From: Hyphomicrobiales bacterium
GTDB lineage: Bacteria > Pseudomonadota > Alphaproteobacteria > Rhizobiales > Rhizobiaceae
NCBI GenBank assembly: GCA_017305935.1
Contig: JAFKJU010000018.1
Coordinates: 100,088 to 164,087, forward strand
Reading direction: 5' to 3'
DNA length: 64,000 bases
The notes below the pieces were generated by a model. That model was given only the letters and a program-made list of their open reading frames with translations. It had not been told where the DNA came from and made no database searches. Below, one piece after another: positions 28,929-37,446 of this stretch; the first letter of the stretch is position 1; the number at the start of each line of letters is the position of its first letter. Position numbers and translations under genes: made by a program.

Positions 28929-29639
28929 ATGGCTGAAATATCCTCCACCGGCGACCAGATGCTGACGGTCCTCGAAACCGTTGCCCGGCAGGGGCCGCTC
29001 TCGACCGCCGACATCGCCTCGGTGTGCGGCATGAACCGCACCGTCGTCCACCGGCTGCTCTCCACCCTGCATGCGCGCGGTTATGTCTCAAAGTTCGGCA
29101 AGGCCTTTGCCATCGGCCCGGTCGTCGCCCAGCTCGCGACCTATGGCGACACTTACAGTTTCCAGCGCCTGGCGCTGCCGATCATGCAGCGACTGGCGGG
29201 CGCCTGCGGCGAGACGGTCGTGCTCCATCGTCTGGATGCGGAAAATGCCGTCGTTGTCGAGCAGGCCGTCAGCGACCAGCATCTGGTGCGGGTCCAGCAC
29301 AAGCCCGGCTCGCGCCATGCGTTGCATCTCGGTGCAAGCGGCCGCGCCATCCTTGCCTTTCAATCCGGCGCGTTCATCGACAAGTCGCTGGCGCGGGCGG
29401 AGCCGAAAGAGGAGGTCCTCGCCCTTCTCGAAACCGTGCGCGACAAGGGCTACGCCGTTTCCCGCAACGAACTGCAGCAGGGCGTGCATGGCATGGCGCT
29501 GCCGATCCGCAGCGGCGGACAGACCGTGCAATTCAGCCTCGGCCTGCTGGTGCCGGTGCTGCGCGCCGAGGGAATAGAAGACTATCTCCCGGCGCTGGTC
29601 GAGGCGCGCAACGACATCGAAAAGGCGACGATGTCATGA
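28929..29639 (+). CDS. IclR-family transcriptional regulator
   Basis: A 236-residue regulator with an N-terminal winged helix (LSTADIASVCGMNRTVVHRLL) and the C-terminal IclR effector domain (HKPGSRHALHLGASGRAILAF). It is divergent from the FAA-hydrolase gene and probably binds the paired GTTCG palindromes between them and the identical arrangement before the VOC dioxygenase. The ATG at 28929 begins the domain; an upstream frame to 28830 is not expected to be translated. Its 3' end overlaps the convergent HAD-hydrolase gene by six bases. Confidence 0.9.
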   Translation: MAEISSTGDQMLTVLETVARQGPLSTADIASVCGMNRTVVHRLLSTLHARGYVSKFGKAFAIGPVVAQLATYGDTYSFQRLALPIMQRLAGACGETVVLHRLDAENAVVVEQAVSDQHLVRVQHKPGSRHALHLGASGRAILAFQSGAFIDKSLARAEPKEEVLALLETVRDKGYAVSRNELQQGVHGMALPIRSGGQTVQFSLGLLVPVLRAEGIEDYLPALVEARNDIEKATMS

Positions 29640-30302
29640 ACCGGCCGTGACGGCGATCCCCAGCATCTCCAGCGCCTGACGATAGCTCGCGGCCGGATCG
29701 GTCACGTCGAAATGGACGCGTGGCAGGCCGACGGCATCCGCGCCCTCGATATTCTTGAGTTGGTCATCGACAAACACACAATCGCACCGGTCGAGACCGA
29801 GCCTTTGCAGAACCTCCTCATAGGCGCGCGGATCCGGCTTCAGGATTCCGGTATAGGTGGCGTCGAGGATGACGTCGAACAGGTCCAGCAGCGCGAAACG
29901 CTGCCTGAATTCGGCGCCGTAGAAGAGATCGAGTTCGTTGGAGAGGATCGCCAGCCGGCAACCCGCCTGTTTCGCGGCGAGAATGGCCTGCCGCGCCTCG
30001 GGGCGGACGACGCCGTCGACATCCGCGCCGCGGGTGCGCTGCACGAAGATACGCATTTCGTCCCAATTCTCGCCGACCAGCCGGCCGACCTCCCGGGTGC
30101 GGGTCATCCAGTAGTCACGCTCGGTGATCTCGCGGGCCTGCATCCGCGCCCAGAGCGGATCGCTTGGCACATCGAAGGGGCCGCGCCAGGTCAGTGTCCC
30201 CCCGGCAAGGCCGAGCGCGCGCTCGGTGACGTCATGCGTCTCGAACGGGGTGCGAGTGACGACGCCGCCGAAATCGAGAATGAGTGCGCGGTCCTGTTTC
30301 AT
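29634..30302 (-). CDS. HAD-like hydrolase
   Basis: A 222-residue haloacid-dehalogenase-superfamily protein with motif I LDFGGVVT (nucleophile Asp10; the second Asp of the phosphatase motif is replaced by Gly, as in epoxide-hydrolase and some dehalogenase relatives), motif II LAILSNE, motif III lysine in TGILKPDPRAYEE and motif IV VFVDDQLKNI. Missing the second Asp, it may not be a classical phosphatase. It stands between the IclR gene and the dipeptide-type importer operon, from which it diverges. The physiological substrate is unknown. Confidence 0.82.
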   Translation of the reverse strand: MKQDRALILDFGGVVTRTPFETHDVTERALGLAGGTLTWRGPFDVPSDPLWARMQAREITERDYWMTRTREVGRLVGENWDEMRIFVQRTRGADVDGVVRPEARQAILAAKQAGCRLAILSNELDLFYGAEFRQRFALLDLFDVILDATYTGILKPDPRAYEEVLQRLGLDRCDCVFVDDQLKNIEGADAVGLPRVHFDVTDPAASYRQALEMLGIAVTAGS

Positions 30303-30561
30303 GAATGTCTTTCCGGCCGTTGTTGAACATAGGTGGAAGAACCCTTAGCGCGGGCGGCCGGCGCGCCTCGACCTCTCGGAAGGTGACAGGTGGCTTGAGA
30401 TCTCGCGCCGATCCACGCCCCGTCGGTGGCTTCACCCTCAGAGGGTATGGCTATTTTCGGCAGTTAAAACATCCTCATCAAATGTGACGGAAAGCGGCCG
30501 CGTCCGGTGCCGCCCGCCCGATGCGGCAATCGATTATGCTCATAAACAAGGGGAACCATCG
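30303..30561. other. Intergenic region upstream of the dipeptide-type importer
   Basis: A 259-base gap between the divergent HAD-hydrolase and binding-protein genes. Only a ribosome-binding site (AAGGGG) just before 30562 is evident. No GTTCG palindrome, terminator or RNA gene was recognised. Confidence 0.5.
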
Positions 30562-32115
30562 ATGACTGACAAAACCGATCCAGCATTCGGCGCAGCGCTC
30601 CCGGCGATCCGGCGGCGGACGTTTCTCGCAGGCTCGCTTGCTTTGGCCGCGGCCGGCATCGTCCCGTTCGGCGGCGGGGCACGCGCGGCGGCTCCGGCCA
30701 AGGGCGGAAAGCTGACCATCGGCGTCCACGGCCAGGCCGGCTTCGGCCCCCTCGATCCCCACCGCATGGCCGGCGACATCGCCGTCGATCTCGCCAACCA
30801 GTTCAACGTTTTCGAATCGCTGACCCATCAGGCCAACGACGGCAGCGTCGAGATGTGGCTGGCCGAATCCGTCACCCCGGATGACGACACCGCCGCGATC
30901 TGGACCATCAAGATCAAGAAGGGCGTGCTTTTCCACGATGGACGCGAACTCAAGGCCGACGACGTCATCTTCTCGATCAAGCGCATCCGCGAGCCCGGCA
31001 CGATCAGCGGCGGCCATATCGGCCCGGTCAAGGCCTATGAGAAGGTCGACGACCACACGGTGCGGCTGATCCTCGAAGGACCACGAAGCTGGCTGCCGAC
31101 CGGGCTTTCCGACCCCTATTCCGGCATGGTGCCCGCCGATTTCGACCCCAAGAAGCCGATCGGCACCGGTCCTTTCCAGATGGGCGAGATCGTTCCCAAG
31201 GAAAGCGTGACCATCAAGCGTTTTGATAAATATCACGGCGACCACGCTCTTCTCGACGAAGTCGCGCTCCTGCCGTTCGAGGACAGTTCGGCGCTTCTCA
31301 ACGCCCTGCAATCCGGCCAGGTCGATATCGTCAACGACGTCGATGCCTCGCTGGTCGGCGAAATCGAAGGCAACGAGGAGTTCAAGCTCTACAATTCCCC
31401 GACCGGAAAATTCTTCCCGATCCAGATGCGCACCGACAGGGCGCCCTTCAACGATCCGCGCCTGCGCCAGGCGCTGCGCCTCGTCATCGTCCGCGAGGCG
31501 GTCCTCAATTCCGTCGCCAACGGTTATGCGACCATCGCCAACGATCTCTATGGCCGCTACGATCCGGATTTCGACGACAAGCTGAGCCGCACGCGCGATG
31601 TCGAAAAGGCCAGGGCGCTGGTCAAGGAAGCCGGCCTCGAAGGCACGGTGCTGGAACTGACCATGTATCACGATGTCGCCACGGCCCTCGTGCTGGCGGA
31701 AAACGTCAAGGAGATCGGCCTCACCATCAACGTCAAGCAGTTGGACGGCGCGGCCTTCTATAACGAAGAATATATGGAGCGCTCGTTCTTCGGCGGCGAT
31801 TATTATCCCTCCGGTCCGTTCTTCCTGATCTCCTCGCTCGCCGATGGCCCGAATGCCGGCCTCGACCAGGTCAAATGGCGCGACAAGGAATATCTCGACC
31901 TCTGGAACGAGGCGTCGAAGACGGTCGATCACGAAAAGCGCAAGGCCATCACCATGAAACTGCAGGAAATCCTCTTCGAGCGCGGCGCCTGGATCATTCC
32001 GGTCTATGGCAACGAACTCGGCATCTACAGGCAGACCGTCGTCGGCCTGCCGGAATTCGACCAGTCGGGCGCCGGCATCTTTCGGTCGCTCGCCCGGATC
32101 GGGTTTGCCGGATAA
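30562..32115 (+). CDS. ABC importer binding protein, dipeptide/oligopeptide (SBP_bac_5) type
   Basis: A 517-residue periplasmic binding protein. Its N-terminus has a twin-arginine-type signal (IRRRTFLAGSLALAAAG) ending near ARAA. The mature protein follows the DppA/OppA layout, with GTGPFQMGEIVPKESV and SRTRDVEKARALVKEAG. The start at 30562 follows AAGGGG; the frame is open to 30484. It heads a four-gene importer operon; its stop overlaps the next start as TAATG. Family members import peptides, nickel, opines or sugars, so the ligand is unknown, but the neighbours suggest an amine- or amide-containing compound. Confidence 0.87.
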   Translation: MTDKTDPAFGAALPAIRRRTFLAGSLALAAAGIVPFGGGARAAAPAKGGKLTIGVHGQAGFGPLDPHRMAGDIAVDLANQFNVFESLTHQANDGSVEMWLAESVTPDDDTAAIWTIKIKKGVLFHDGRELKADDVIFSIKRIREPGTISGGHIGPVKAYEKVDDHTVRLILEGPRSWLPTGLSDPYSGMVPADFDPKKPIGTGPFQMGEIVPKESVTIKRFDKYHGDHALLDEVALLPFEDSSALLNALQSGQVDIVNDVDASLVGEIEGNEEFKLYNSPTGKFFPIQMRTDRAPFNDPRLRQALRLVIVREAVLNSVANGYATIANDLYGRYDPDFDDKLSRTRDVEKARALVKEAGLEGTVLELTMYHDVATALVLAENVKEIGLTINVKQLDGAAFYNEEYMERSFFGGDYYPSGPFFLISSLADGPNAGLDQVKWRDKEYLDLWNEASKTVDHEKRKAITMKLQEILFERGAWIIPVYGNELGIYRQTVVGLPEFDQSGAGIFRSLARIGFAG

Positions 32116-33065
32116 TGGCGATGTGGCGGCATCTCCTCGAACGCTCGATCTACGGGCTCCTTACGCTGGTCCTGATATCGGCCCTGATCTTCGTGGCGAC
32201 CAACGTTCTTCCGGGCGATGCCGCCCGCGCCATCCTCGGCAGAAGCGCGACCCCGGAAGCGGTCGCGGCGCTTCAGGCGCAACTCGGCCTCGACCGGCCG
32301 CTCGTCGCGCAATATGCCGGCTGGGTCGCCGATATCCTGCACGGCAATCTCGGCAATTCGGTCGTCACCAAGGGCCCGGTCTGGGATCTCGTCGGCCCGA
32401 GGCTAACGAATTCGCTGGTGCTGCTGGCCTCCACCAGTCTCATCGCGCTGCCGCTCTCCTTCGCGGTCGGCATCCTGATGGCGGTGCGGCAGGGCAAATG
32501 GTTCGACAACACCGCCAACGGTTTCCTGATCGGCACGGCGGGAATTCCCGAATTCGTGCTGGCCATCGTGCTGATCCTGCTGCTGTCGACGCAGGTTCTG
32601 CAACTTTTGCCGCCGACGGCCGTGCTGCGGCCGGGGCAGACGGTGCTGCAGAACCCGCAGGTGCTCGTCCTGCCGGTGATGACGCTGACGCTTGCCATCA
32701 TGCCCTATCTCTCGCGCCTGATCCGCGCCTCGCTGATCGATGCGCTGGCCTCGGAATATGTGGTGACGGCGCGCCTCAAGGGGCTGCCGCCGCGCGTGAT
32801 CCTGCTGCGCCATGCGCTGCGCAACAGTCTCGTGCCCTCCATCCAGGGGGCGGCGCTCAGCCTTGCCTATATCCTCGGCGGCGCGGTCGTGGTCGAATAT
32901 ATCTTCCAGTATCCCGGTCTCGGCAGCGCCCTGCAATCGGCGGTCTCGCAGCGCGATCTCTATGTCATCCAGGCGATCGTCCTCATCTTCGCCTTCGGCT
33001 ACATCGTGTTCAACATGATCGCCGACATGCTGACCATCCTCATGACACCCCGCTTGAGAAGCTGA
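32115..33065 (+). CDS. ABC importer permease, DppB type
   Basis: A 316-residue permease with the N-terminal membrane helix typical of DppB/NikB (LLERSIYGLLTLVLISALIF), the motif NVLPGDAARAILG, and an EAA-like loop around EYVVTARLKGLPPRVILLRHAL. The start overlaps the preceding stop; ATG 32121 is an alternative. It pairs with the DppC-type permease encoded 12 bases downstream. Confidence 0.9.
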   Translation: MAMWRHLLERSIYGLLTLVLISALIFVATNVLPGDAARAILGRSATPEAVAALQAQLGLDRPLVAQYAGWVADILHGNLGNSVVTKGPVWDLVGPRLTNSLVLLASTSLIALPLSFAVGILMAVRQGKWFDNTANGFLIGTAGIPEFVLAIVLILLLSTQVLQLLPPTAVLRPGQTVLQNPQVLVLPVMTLTLAIMPYLSRLIRASLIDALASEYVVTARLKGLPPRVILLRHALRNSLVPSIQGAALSLAYILGGAVVVEYIFQYPGLGSALQSAVSQRDLYVIQAIVLIFAFGYIVFNMIADMLTILMTPRLRS

Positions 33066-33077
33066 ATCGGATCCCGC

Positions 33078-33953
33078 ATGCAAACCGCCAGTTCCCTGCC
33101 GATGCCCGTCTGGTTTTCGACCTTTGCGCAAGCGGCGCGCTACAACCGGACGCGGATCGGCATAGCGATCACGCTTCTGGTCATCCTGCTTGCCGTCATC
33201 GGGCCCTTCGTCGCCCCCTATGAGCCGAGCGCCTTCGTCGGCAAGCCCTTCCTGAAACCCTCGGCGGACTTCCTGCTCGGCACCGATTTTCGCGGCCGCG
33301 ACGTGCTCTCGCGGCTGCTCGGCGGCGGCATCCCCGTGGTGTGGATGTCGTTCGCCTCCGCCTCGGTCGGCATGGTGCTGGGGGTGACGGTCGGCCTGGT
33401 CGCCGCCTATAGCCGGGGCTGGATCGACCAGGTGCTGATGCGCATCATGGACGTGTTCCTTTCCATTCCGCTGATCATCTTCGTGCTGCTGTTCGTATCG
33501 CTGATCGGCACCGGCGAATGGCTGATCGTGCTTCTGGTCGGTGTGGCGCACATGCCGCAGGTGGCGCGCGTCACCCGGGGCGTTGCCGCCGATATCGTCA
33601 GCCGGGAATTCGTCGAATTCGCCGAGGCGCTCAGCGTGCCGCGCTGGAAGATCCTGTTCGGCGAAATCCTGCCCAACATCACCACGCCGCTGCTGGTGGA
33701 GTTCGGCATCCGCATCGTCTGGTCGATTTCCGGCATCGCCGCGCTCAGCGTCATGGGCTACGGCATCCAGCCGCCCAATGCCGACTGGGGCCTGATGATC
33801 AACGAAAATCGCGGCCGCATCGCCAGCCGTCCGCTGGCCGTCGTCTCGCCCGCCCTGTGCATCGCGCTGTTTGCCTTCGGCATCAACATGATCGCCGAAG
33901 GCATCGCCGGCACGATGTCCGGCGCCAACCGCAAAGCCGGAGGCGAGCAGTGA
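33078..33953 (+). CDS. ABC importer permease, DppC type
   Basis: A 291-residue permease with an initial membrane helix (GIAITLLVILLAVIGPFVA), the DppC hallmark LLGTDFRGRDVLSRLLGG and an EAA loop reading FVEFAEALSVPRWKILFGEILP. It is the second channel subunit. The fused ATPase gene begins 17 bases after its stop, in keeping with an operon. Confidence 0.9.
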   Translation: MQTASSLPMPVWFSTFAQAARYNRTRIGIAITLLVILLAVIGPFVAPYEPSAFVGKPFLKPSADFLLGTDFRGRDVLSRLLGGGIPVVWMSFASASVGMVLGVTVGLVAAYSRGWIDQVLMRIMDVFLSIPLIIFVLLFVSLIGTGEWLIVLLVGVAHMPQVARVTRGVAADIVSREFVEFAEALSVPRWKILFGEILPNITTPLLVEFGIRIVWSISGIAALSVMGYGIQPPNADWGLMINENRGRIASRPLAVVSPALCIALFAFGINMIAEGIAGTMSGANRKAGGEQ

Positions 33954-33970
33954 AGAAGGAAAAATGCCGA

Positions 33971-35812
33971 ATGGCCGAAATCGCTCCGGCACTTGCCGTC
34001 GAGGTTCGCAACCTGCGCATCGACATGCCCGAAGGCGGCGATATCGTCGACGATGTCAGCTTCACCATCCGCGCCGGCGAAGTGCTGGGACTGGTCGGCG
34101 AATCCGGCTCGGGCAAGACCACCGTCGGCACGGCGCTGCTCGGCTTTGCCCGCGGCGGCGCCCGCATCGCCGGCGGCACGGTGCATGTCGCGGGCGATAG
34201 CTCCGTCAACATGCTCGACCTCACGCCGCAGCAGAAGCGCCGGCTGCGTGGCAAGACCGTCGCCTATGTGCCGCAGGATCCAGCCTCTGCCCTCAATCCG
34301 TCGCTGCGGATCGGGCTGCAGCTCTCCGAGGTCATCGAGGCGCACGAGCCCGAAACGCCGCGCGGCGAGATCGATCGCCGCATCGAGGCGGTGATGCAGG
34401 ATGTCGGCCTGCCCGCCGACCCCGCCTTCCTCATGCGTTTCCCGCATCAGCTCTCCGGCGGCCAGCAGCAGCGCATCGGCATCGCCATGGCCGTCATCCT
34501 CGCACCCAAGCTGATCGTGCTCGACGAGCCGACCACCGGGCTCGACGTCTCAACGCAGAACAGGATCCTCGACATCGTCAAGCGCCTCTGCCGCGAACAC
34601 GGTATCGGTGCGCTGCATGTCACCCACGATCTTTCCGTCATCGCCCATATCGCCGATCAGGTGATGGTGATGTATTCCGGCCGCGTGGTCGAGATCGGCC
34701 GGGTCGAAACCGTGTACGACCAGCCCTGTCATCCCTATACGCAGGCCCTGCTGAGCGCGGTTCCCGAACTGCGTTACCGCACCCAGCTCAAGGCCATTCC
34801 GGGCCATGCCGCACGCCCCGGCCAGCGCCCGCAGGGCTGCTTCTTCCAGGCGCGTTGTCCAATCGCCACACAGGAATGCAAGGCACATCCCATCGCAATG
34901 ACCCGTCAGGACGCGGGACATGACGTCCGCTGCCTGAAATCCGGCGTCACGGCCATCGCCGAGCCGGAGCGACTGCCCGATCCTTTGCCGGCCACCGCGA
35001 CGAGCGGAAAGCGACCGGTGATCGAGGTTCGCGACCTGCATGTCGCCTACGGCGCCTTCCGGGTGCTCGACGGGGTGGAGTTCACGGTCGAAAAGGGCGA
35101 GTGCCTCGCCATCGTCGGCGAATCCGGCTCGGGCAAGAGCACCCTGTCGCGCGCCCTGATCGGGCTGGTGCCGCAGCAGCAATGCACGGCCCTGCTCAAT
35201 GGCGAGCGGCTGGCGCCGCGCGCCCGCGACCGCAGCCGGCAGCAGCTGCAGACGATGCAATACATCTTCCAGAGCCCGCACAATTCGCTCAATCCGCGGC
35301 AGACGGTGGAGAGCATCGTCGGCCTGGTCCACGACACGTTCAACCGCGCCAGCCGCAGCGAGCGGCGGCAGAAGATCGCCGAGGTGCTGAGCCAGGTCGG
35401 ACTTTCCCCCGATGCGATGTTTGCCTTTCCCGACCAGCTCTCGGGCGGCGAGCGGCAGCGCGTTGCCATCGCCCGCGCCCTGATGGCGGATCCGCAGGTG
35501 CTGATCTGCGACGAGATCACCTCGGCGCTCGACGTCTCGGTGCAGGCCGCGATCGTCAACCTGCTCAAGGATCTGCAACAGAGCCGTGGCCTGACGATGG
35601 TCTTCGTCACCCACAATCTCGCGCTGGTGCGCAATCTCGCCGACCGTGTCCTCGTCCTCAACCAGGGCAAGGTGGTGGAGATGCGCGGCGTCGCCGAGGT
35701 CATCGACACGCCCCGGCACGCTTACACAAAGCAGTTACTCGCCAATGCGCTGGTCGCCGATCTCGACAGCCGCGCCAAGCGCAGCGGCGAAAAGGAATGC
35801 CTGCGCGCCTGA
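33971..35812 (+). CDS. ABC importer ATPase, fused DppD-DppF type
   Basis: A 613-residue protein containing two complete ABC ATPase domains joined in one chain. Domain one has Walker A GESGSGKTT and signature LSGGQQQRIG, followed by an oligopeptide-transporter C-terminal region with cysteines (CFFQARCPIATQEC) that may hold an Fe-S cluster in this family. Domain two has Walker A GESGSGKST and signature LSGGERQRV. ATG 33971 is chosen; the frame reads further upstream to 33518 inside dppC-like, and GTG 33950 is an alternative. Fused ATPases of this kind are common in rhizobial dipeptide-type importers. Confidence 0.9.
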   Translation: MAEIAPALAVEVRNLRIDMPEGGDIVDDVSFTIRAGEVLGLVGESGSGKTTVGTALLGFARGGARIAGGTVHVAGDSSVNMLDLTPQQKRRLRGKTVAYVPQDPASALNPSLRIGLQLSEVIEAHEPETPRGEIDRRIEAVMQDVGLPADPAFLMRFPHQLSGGQQQRIGIAMAVILAPKLIVLDEPTTGLDVSTQNRILDIVKRLCREHGIGALHVTHDLSVIAHIADQVMVMYSGRVVEIGRVETVYDQPCHPYTQALLSAVPELRYRTQLKAIPGHAARPGQRPQGCFFQARCPIATQECKAHPIAMTRQDAGHDVRCLKSGVTAIAEPERLPDPLPATATSGKRPVIEVRDLHVAYGAFRVLDGVEFTVEKGECLAIVGESGSGKSTLSRALIGLVPQQQCTALLNGERLAPRARDRSRQQLQTMQYIFQSPHNSLNPRQTVESIVGLVHDTFNRASRSERRQKIAEVLSQVGLSPDAMFAFPDQLSGGERQRVAIARALMADPQVLICDEITSALDVSVQAAIVNLLKDLQQSRGLTMVFVTHNLALVRNLADRVLVLNQGKVVEMRGVAEVIDTPRHAYTKQLLANALVADLDSRAKRSGEKECLRA

Positions 35813-35893
35813 CGCCTGCACCAGATCAACGCCATCCGATGCCCCGCCATGACCGGGCACGGTTTATTGGCAAACCCCTGCCCCACTCTCTTT

Positions 35894-35980
35894 CGTCATC
35901 CTCGGGCCTATCCCGAGGATCTACAAACGTCTCATAAAATCAAAACGTTGCAGATGCTCGGGACAGGCCCGAGCATGACG
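35894..35980. repeat. RIME-like intergenic palindromic repeat
   Basis: Two hairpins in tandem: ATCCTCGGG / CCCGAGGAT at 35898-35920 and ATGCTCGGG / CCCGAGCAT at 35954-35976, with GTCAT and ATGAC at the outer ends. This arrangement resembles the rhizobial intergenic mosaic elements found in many copies in alphaproteobacterial genomes. It lies in the 316-base gap 35813-36128, which otherwise holds two terminators and no gene. Confidence 0.65.
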
Positions 35981-36013
35981 GAGGAGAAGTTTTTGAACTT
36001 TGTCAGCAGTCTG

Positions 36014-36044
36014 TGCCCGGCCCATGACCGGGCATTTTGTTTTC
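36014..36044 (+). terminator. Intrinsic terminator after the dipeptide-type importer operon
   Basis: Stem TGCCCGG / CCGGGCA (36014-36020 and 36028-36034) with a seven-base loop, followed by TTTTGTTTT on the plus strand. It lies 200 bases after the importer's last gene. Confidence 0.7.
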
Positions 36045-36065
36045 CGCGCGCATAGGCTGGACACG

Positions 36066-36099
36066 CAAAAATGGCGCGGGCATTTTTCACGCCCGCGCC
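36066..36099 (-). terminator. Intrinsic terminator after the Tm-1-like gene
   Basis: Stem GGCGCGGGC / GCCCGCGCC (36073-36081 and 36091-36099), nine-base loop, followed on the minus strand by ATTTTTG. It sits 30 bases beyond the Tm-1-like stop. Confidence 0.75.
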
Positions 36100-36128
36100 T
36101 CACAAATTCCCTTTTGGGCCGAAGCCCC

Positions 36129-37406
36129 TCAGCCGCCGGCGACGGCCAGACGATCCTCGTCCGCCTGCCGGCCGGGTTCGATCAGGCCGGCCGCCACCCA
36201 GCGGTCGAATACGGCCAGCACCGCATCGACGAAGCCGGGATCGTTGATATGCGACGGCGTTTCGGAGATCTCGACCGGGGCTTTCAGGCTGGCCCGCAAT
36301 TCGTCGAAGAAGATGGCGAGGCTTTCCGGGTCGTGGCCAACCTCGCCTTCGCGATCCCATTCCTCGATGCCGGCGAGCGGCAGGATGACATGGGTCGGTC
36401 CGGTCGCCCGGTTCAGACGCGCCGCCATTTCGCGCGCAGTGAAGCGGCGCTCGTCGGGCGTCAGCGTCAGCGAGGTGATGAGCTTGTTGTGGACATGGTT
36501 CGGCCGCTCGCCGAAATGCTCCGGGATCGGCTGCCAGGTCGGCAGGTCGACGAGATCGGCCGCGCCCGGCGCCACGATCTGCGGCACGCCGGCAAGGCCG
36601 ACGCGCGACAGGCGCTCCGGGCCACTGTTGACGATGGAGCCGTGGATGCCGTTGTTGAACTCCTGCATGCAGAGATCGAGCACCGCCGCCAGATGCCCTT
36701 CGCAGGCCAGGCTTTCCAGCGCCCGGCCGCCCATGCCCTGCGCGTGGAAGAAGGCCACCTCGTAGCCGCGCGCTTCCAGCGCCGGCTTCAGCCGCTTCAT
36801 GTATTTCAGGCAGGCATTGCCGAGCGAGGAAACGCCGATCAACGGACGGTCGCGCATAAAACCGCTGGCGCTGCGCGCCGCCCCGATCACCGCGCCGGCC
36901 GCCTGGCTGAGCGCCGAGCGGCAGACGGAATTGATGCCGTACAATCCGCCGGCCCAGAGGATCATCTGGATATCGGCCGGCAGGCGTTCCGCCGGAATGA
37001 GCGGCGAAAAGGCGACTGTCGAGACGATGTATTTCGGCACGCCCAGCGACAGGGCCATGGCGACGTCGAGGGCGAGATCGGTGCCCATCGTGCCGCCCAG
37101 CGAAATCATGCCGTCGAAGCAGCCGGCTGCGCACAGCCTTGCCGCCAGCGCCTGCGCCCCGCAGCTCATCAGCGCCATGGCCTCGCACTCGTCACCGGCG
37201 GCGATCACCTCGGCGATGGTGACGCCGGCGGCGGCGGCGACCTCGTGCTTGCCGATATCGACCGGAACGGCCGGCTCTCCAAGTACGCCGACATCCATGG
37301 TGAGCACATGCCCGCCCTGCTCTTCGATGCAGTGGCGAATAAAGCGGAGCTCGTCGGACTTGGTGTCGTAGGTGCCGACGACGAGGATGGTCTTGTGGGT
37401 CTTCAT
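36129..37406 (-). CDS. Tm-1-like ATP-binding domain protein (UPF0261 family)
   Basis: A 425-residue protein with an N-terminal Rossmann-type domain (ILVVGTYDTKSDELRFI) and the conserved SLGGTMGTDLALDVAMAL and FHAQGMGGRALE stretches of UPF0261, relatives of the N-terminal domain of tomato Tm-1. Bacterial members have no proven reaction; a nucleotide-binding enzymatic role is likely. It lies 40 bases downstream of an aldehyde-dehydrogenase gene and probably shares its transcript, with a terminator immediately after. The divergent IclR gene and shared palindromes suggest control by a catabolic substrate. Confidence 0.85.
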   Translation of the reverse strand: MKTHKTILVVGTYDTKSDELRFIRHCIEEQGGHVLTMDVGVLGEPAVPVDIGKHEVAAAAGVTIAEVIAAGDECEAMALMSCGAQALAARLCAAGCFDGMISLGGTMGTDLALDVAMALSLGVPKYIVSTVAFSPLIPAERLPADIQMILWAGGLYGINSVCRSALSQAAGAVIGAARSASGFMRDRPLIGVSSLGNACLKYMKRLKPALEARGYEVAFFHAQGMGGRALESLACEGHLAAVLDLCMQEFNNGIHGSIVNSGPERLSRVGLAGVPQIVAPGAADLVDLPTWQPIPEHFGERPNHVHNKLITSLTLTPDERRFTAREMAARLNRATGPTHVILPLAGIEEWDREGEVGHDPESLAIFFDELRASLKAPVEISETPSHINDPGFVDAVLAVFDRWVAAGLIEPGRQADEDRLAVAGG

Positions 37407-37446
37407 GGTTCACCGTGTCGTTTGTTCATAGGGGCGCTCCGGCGCG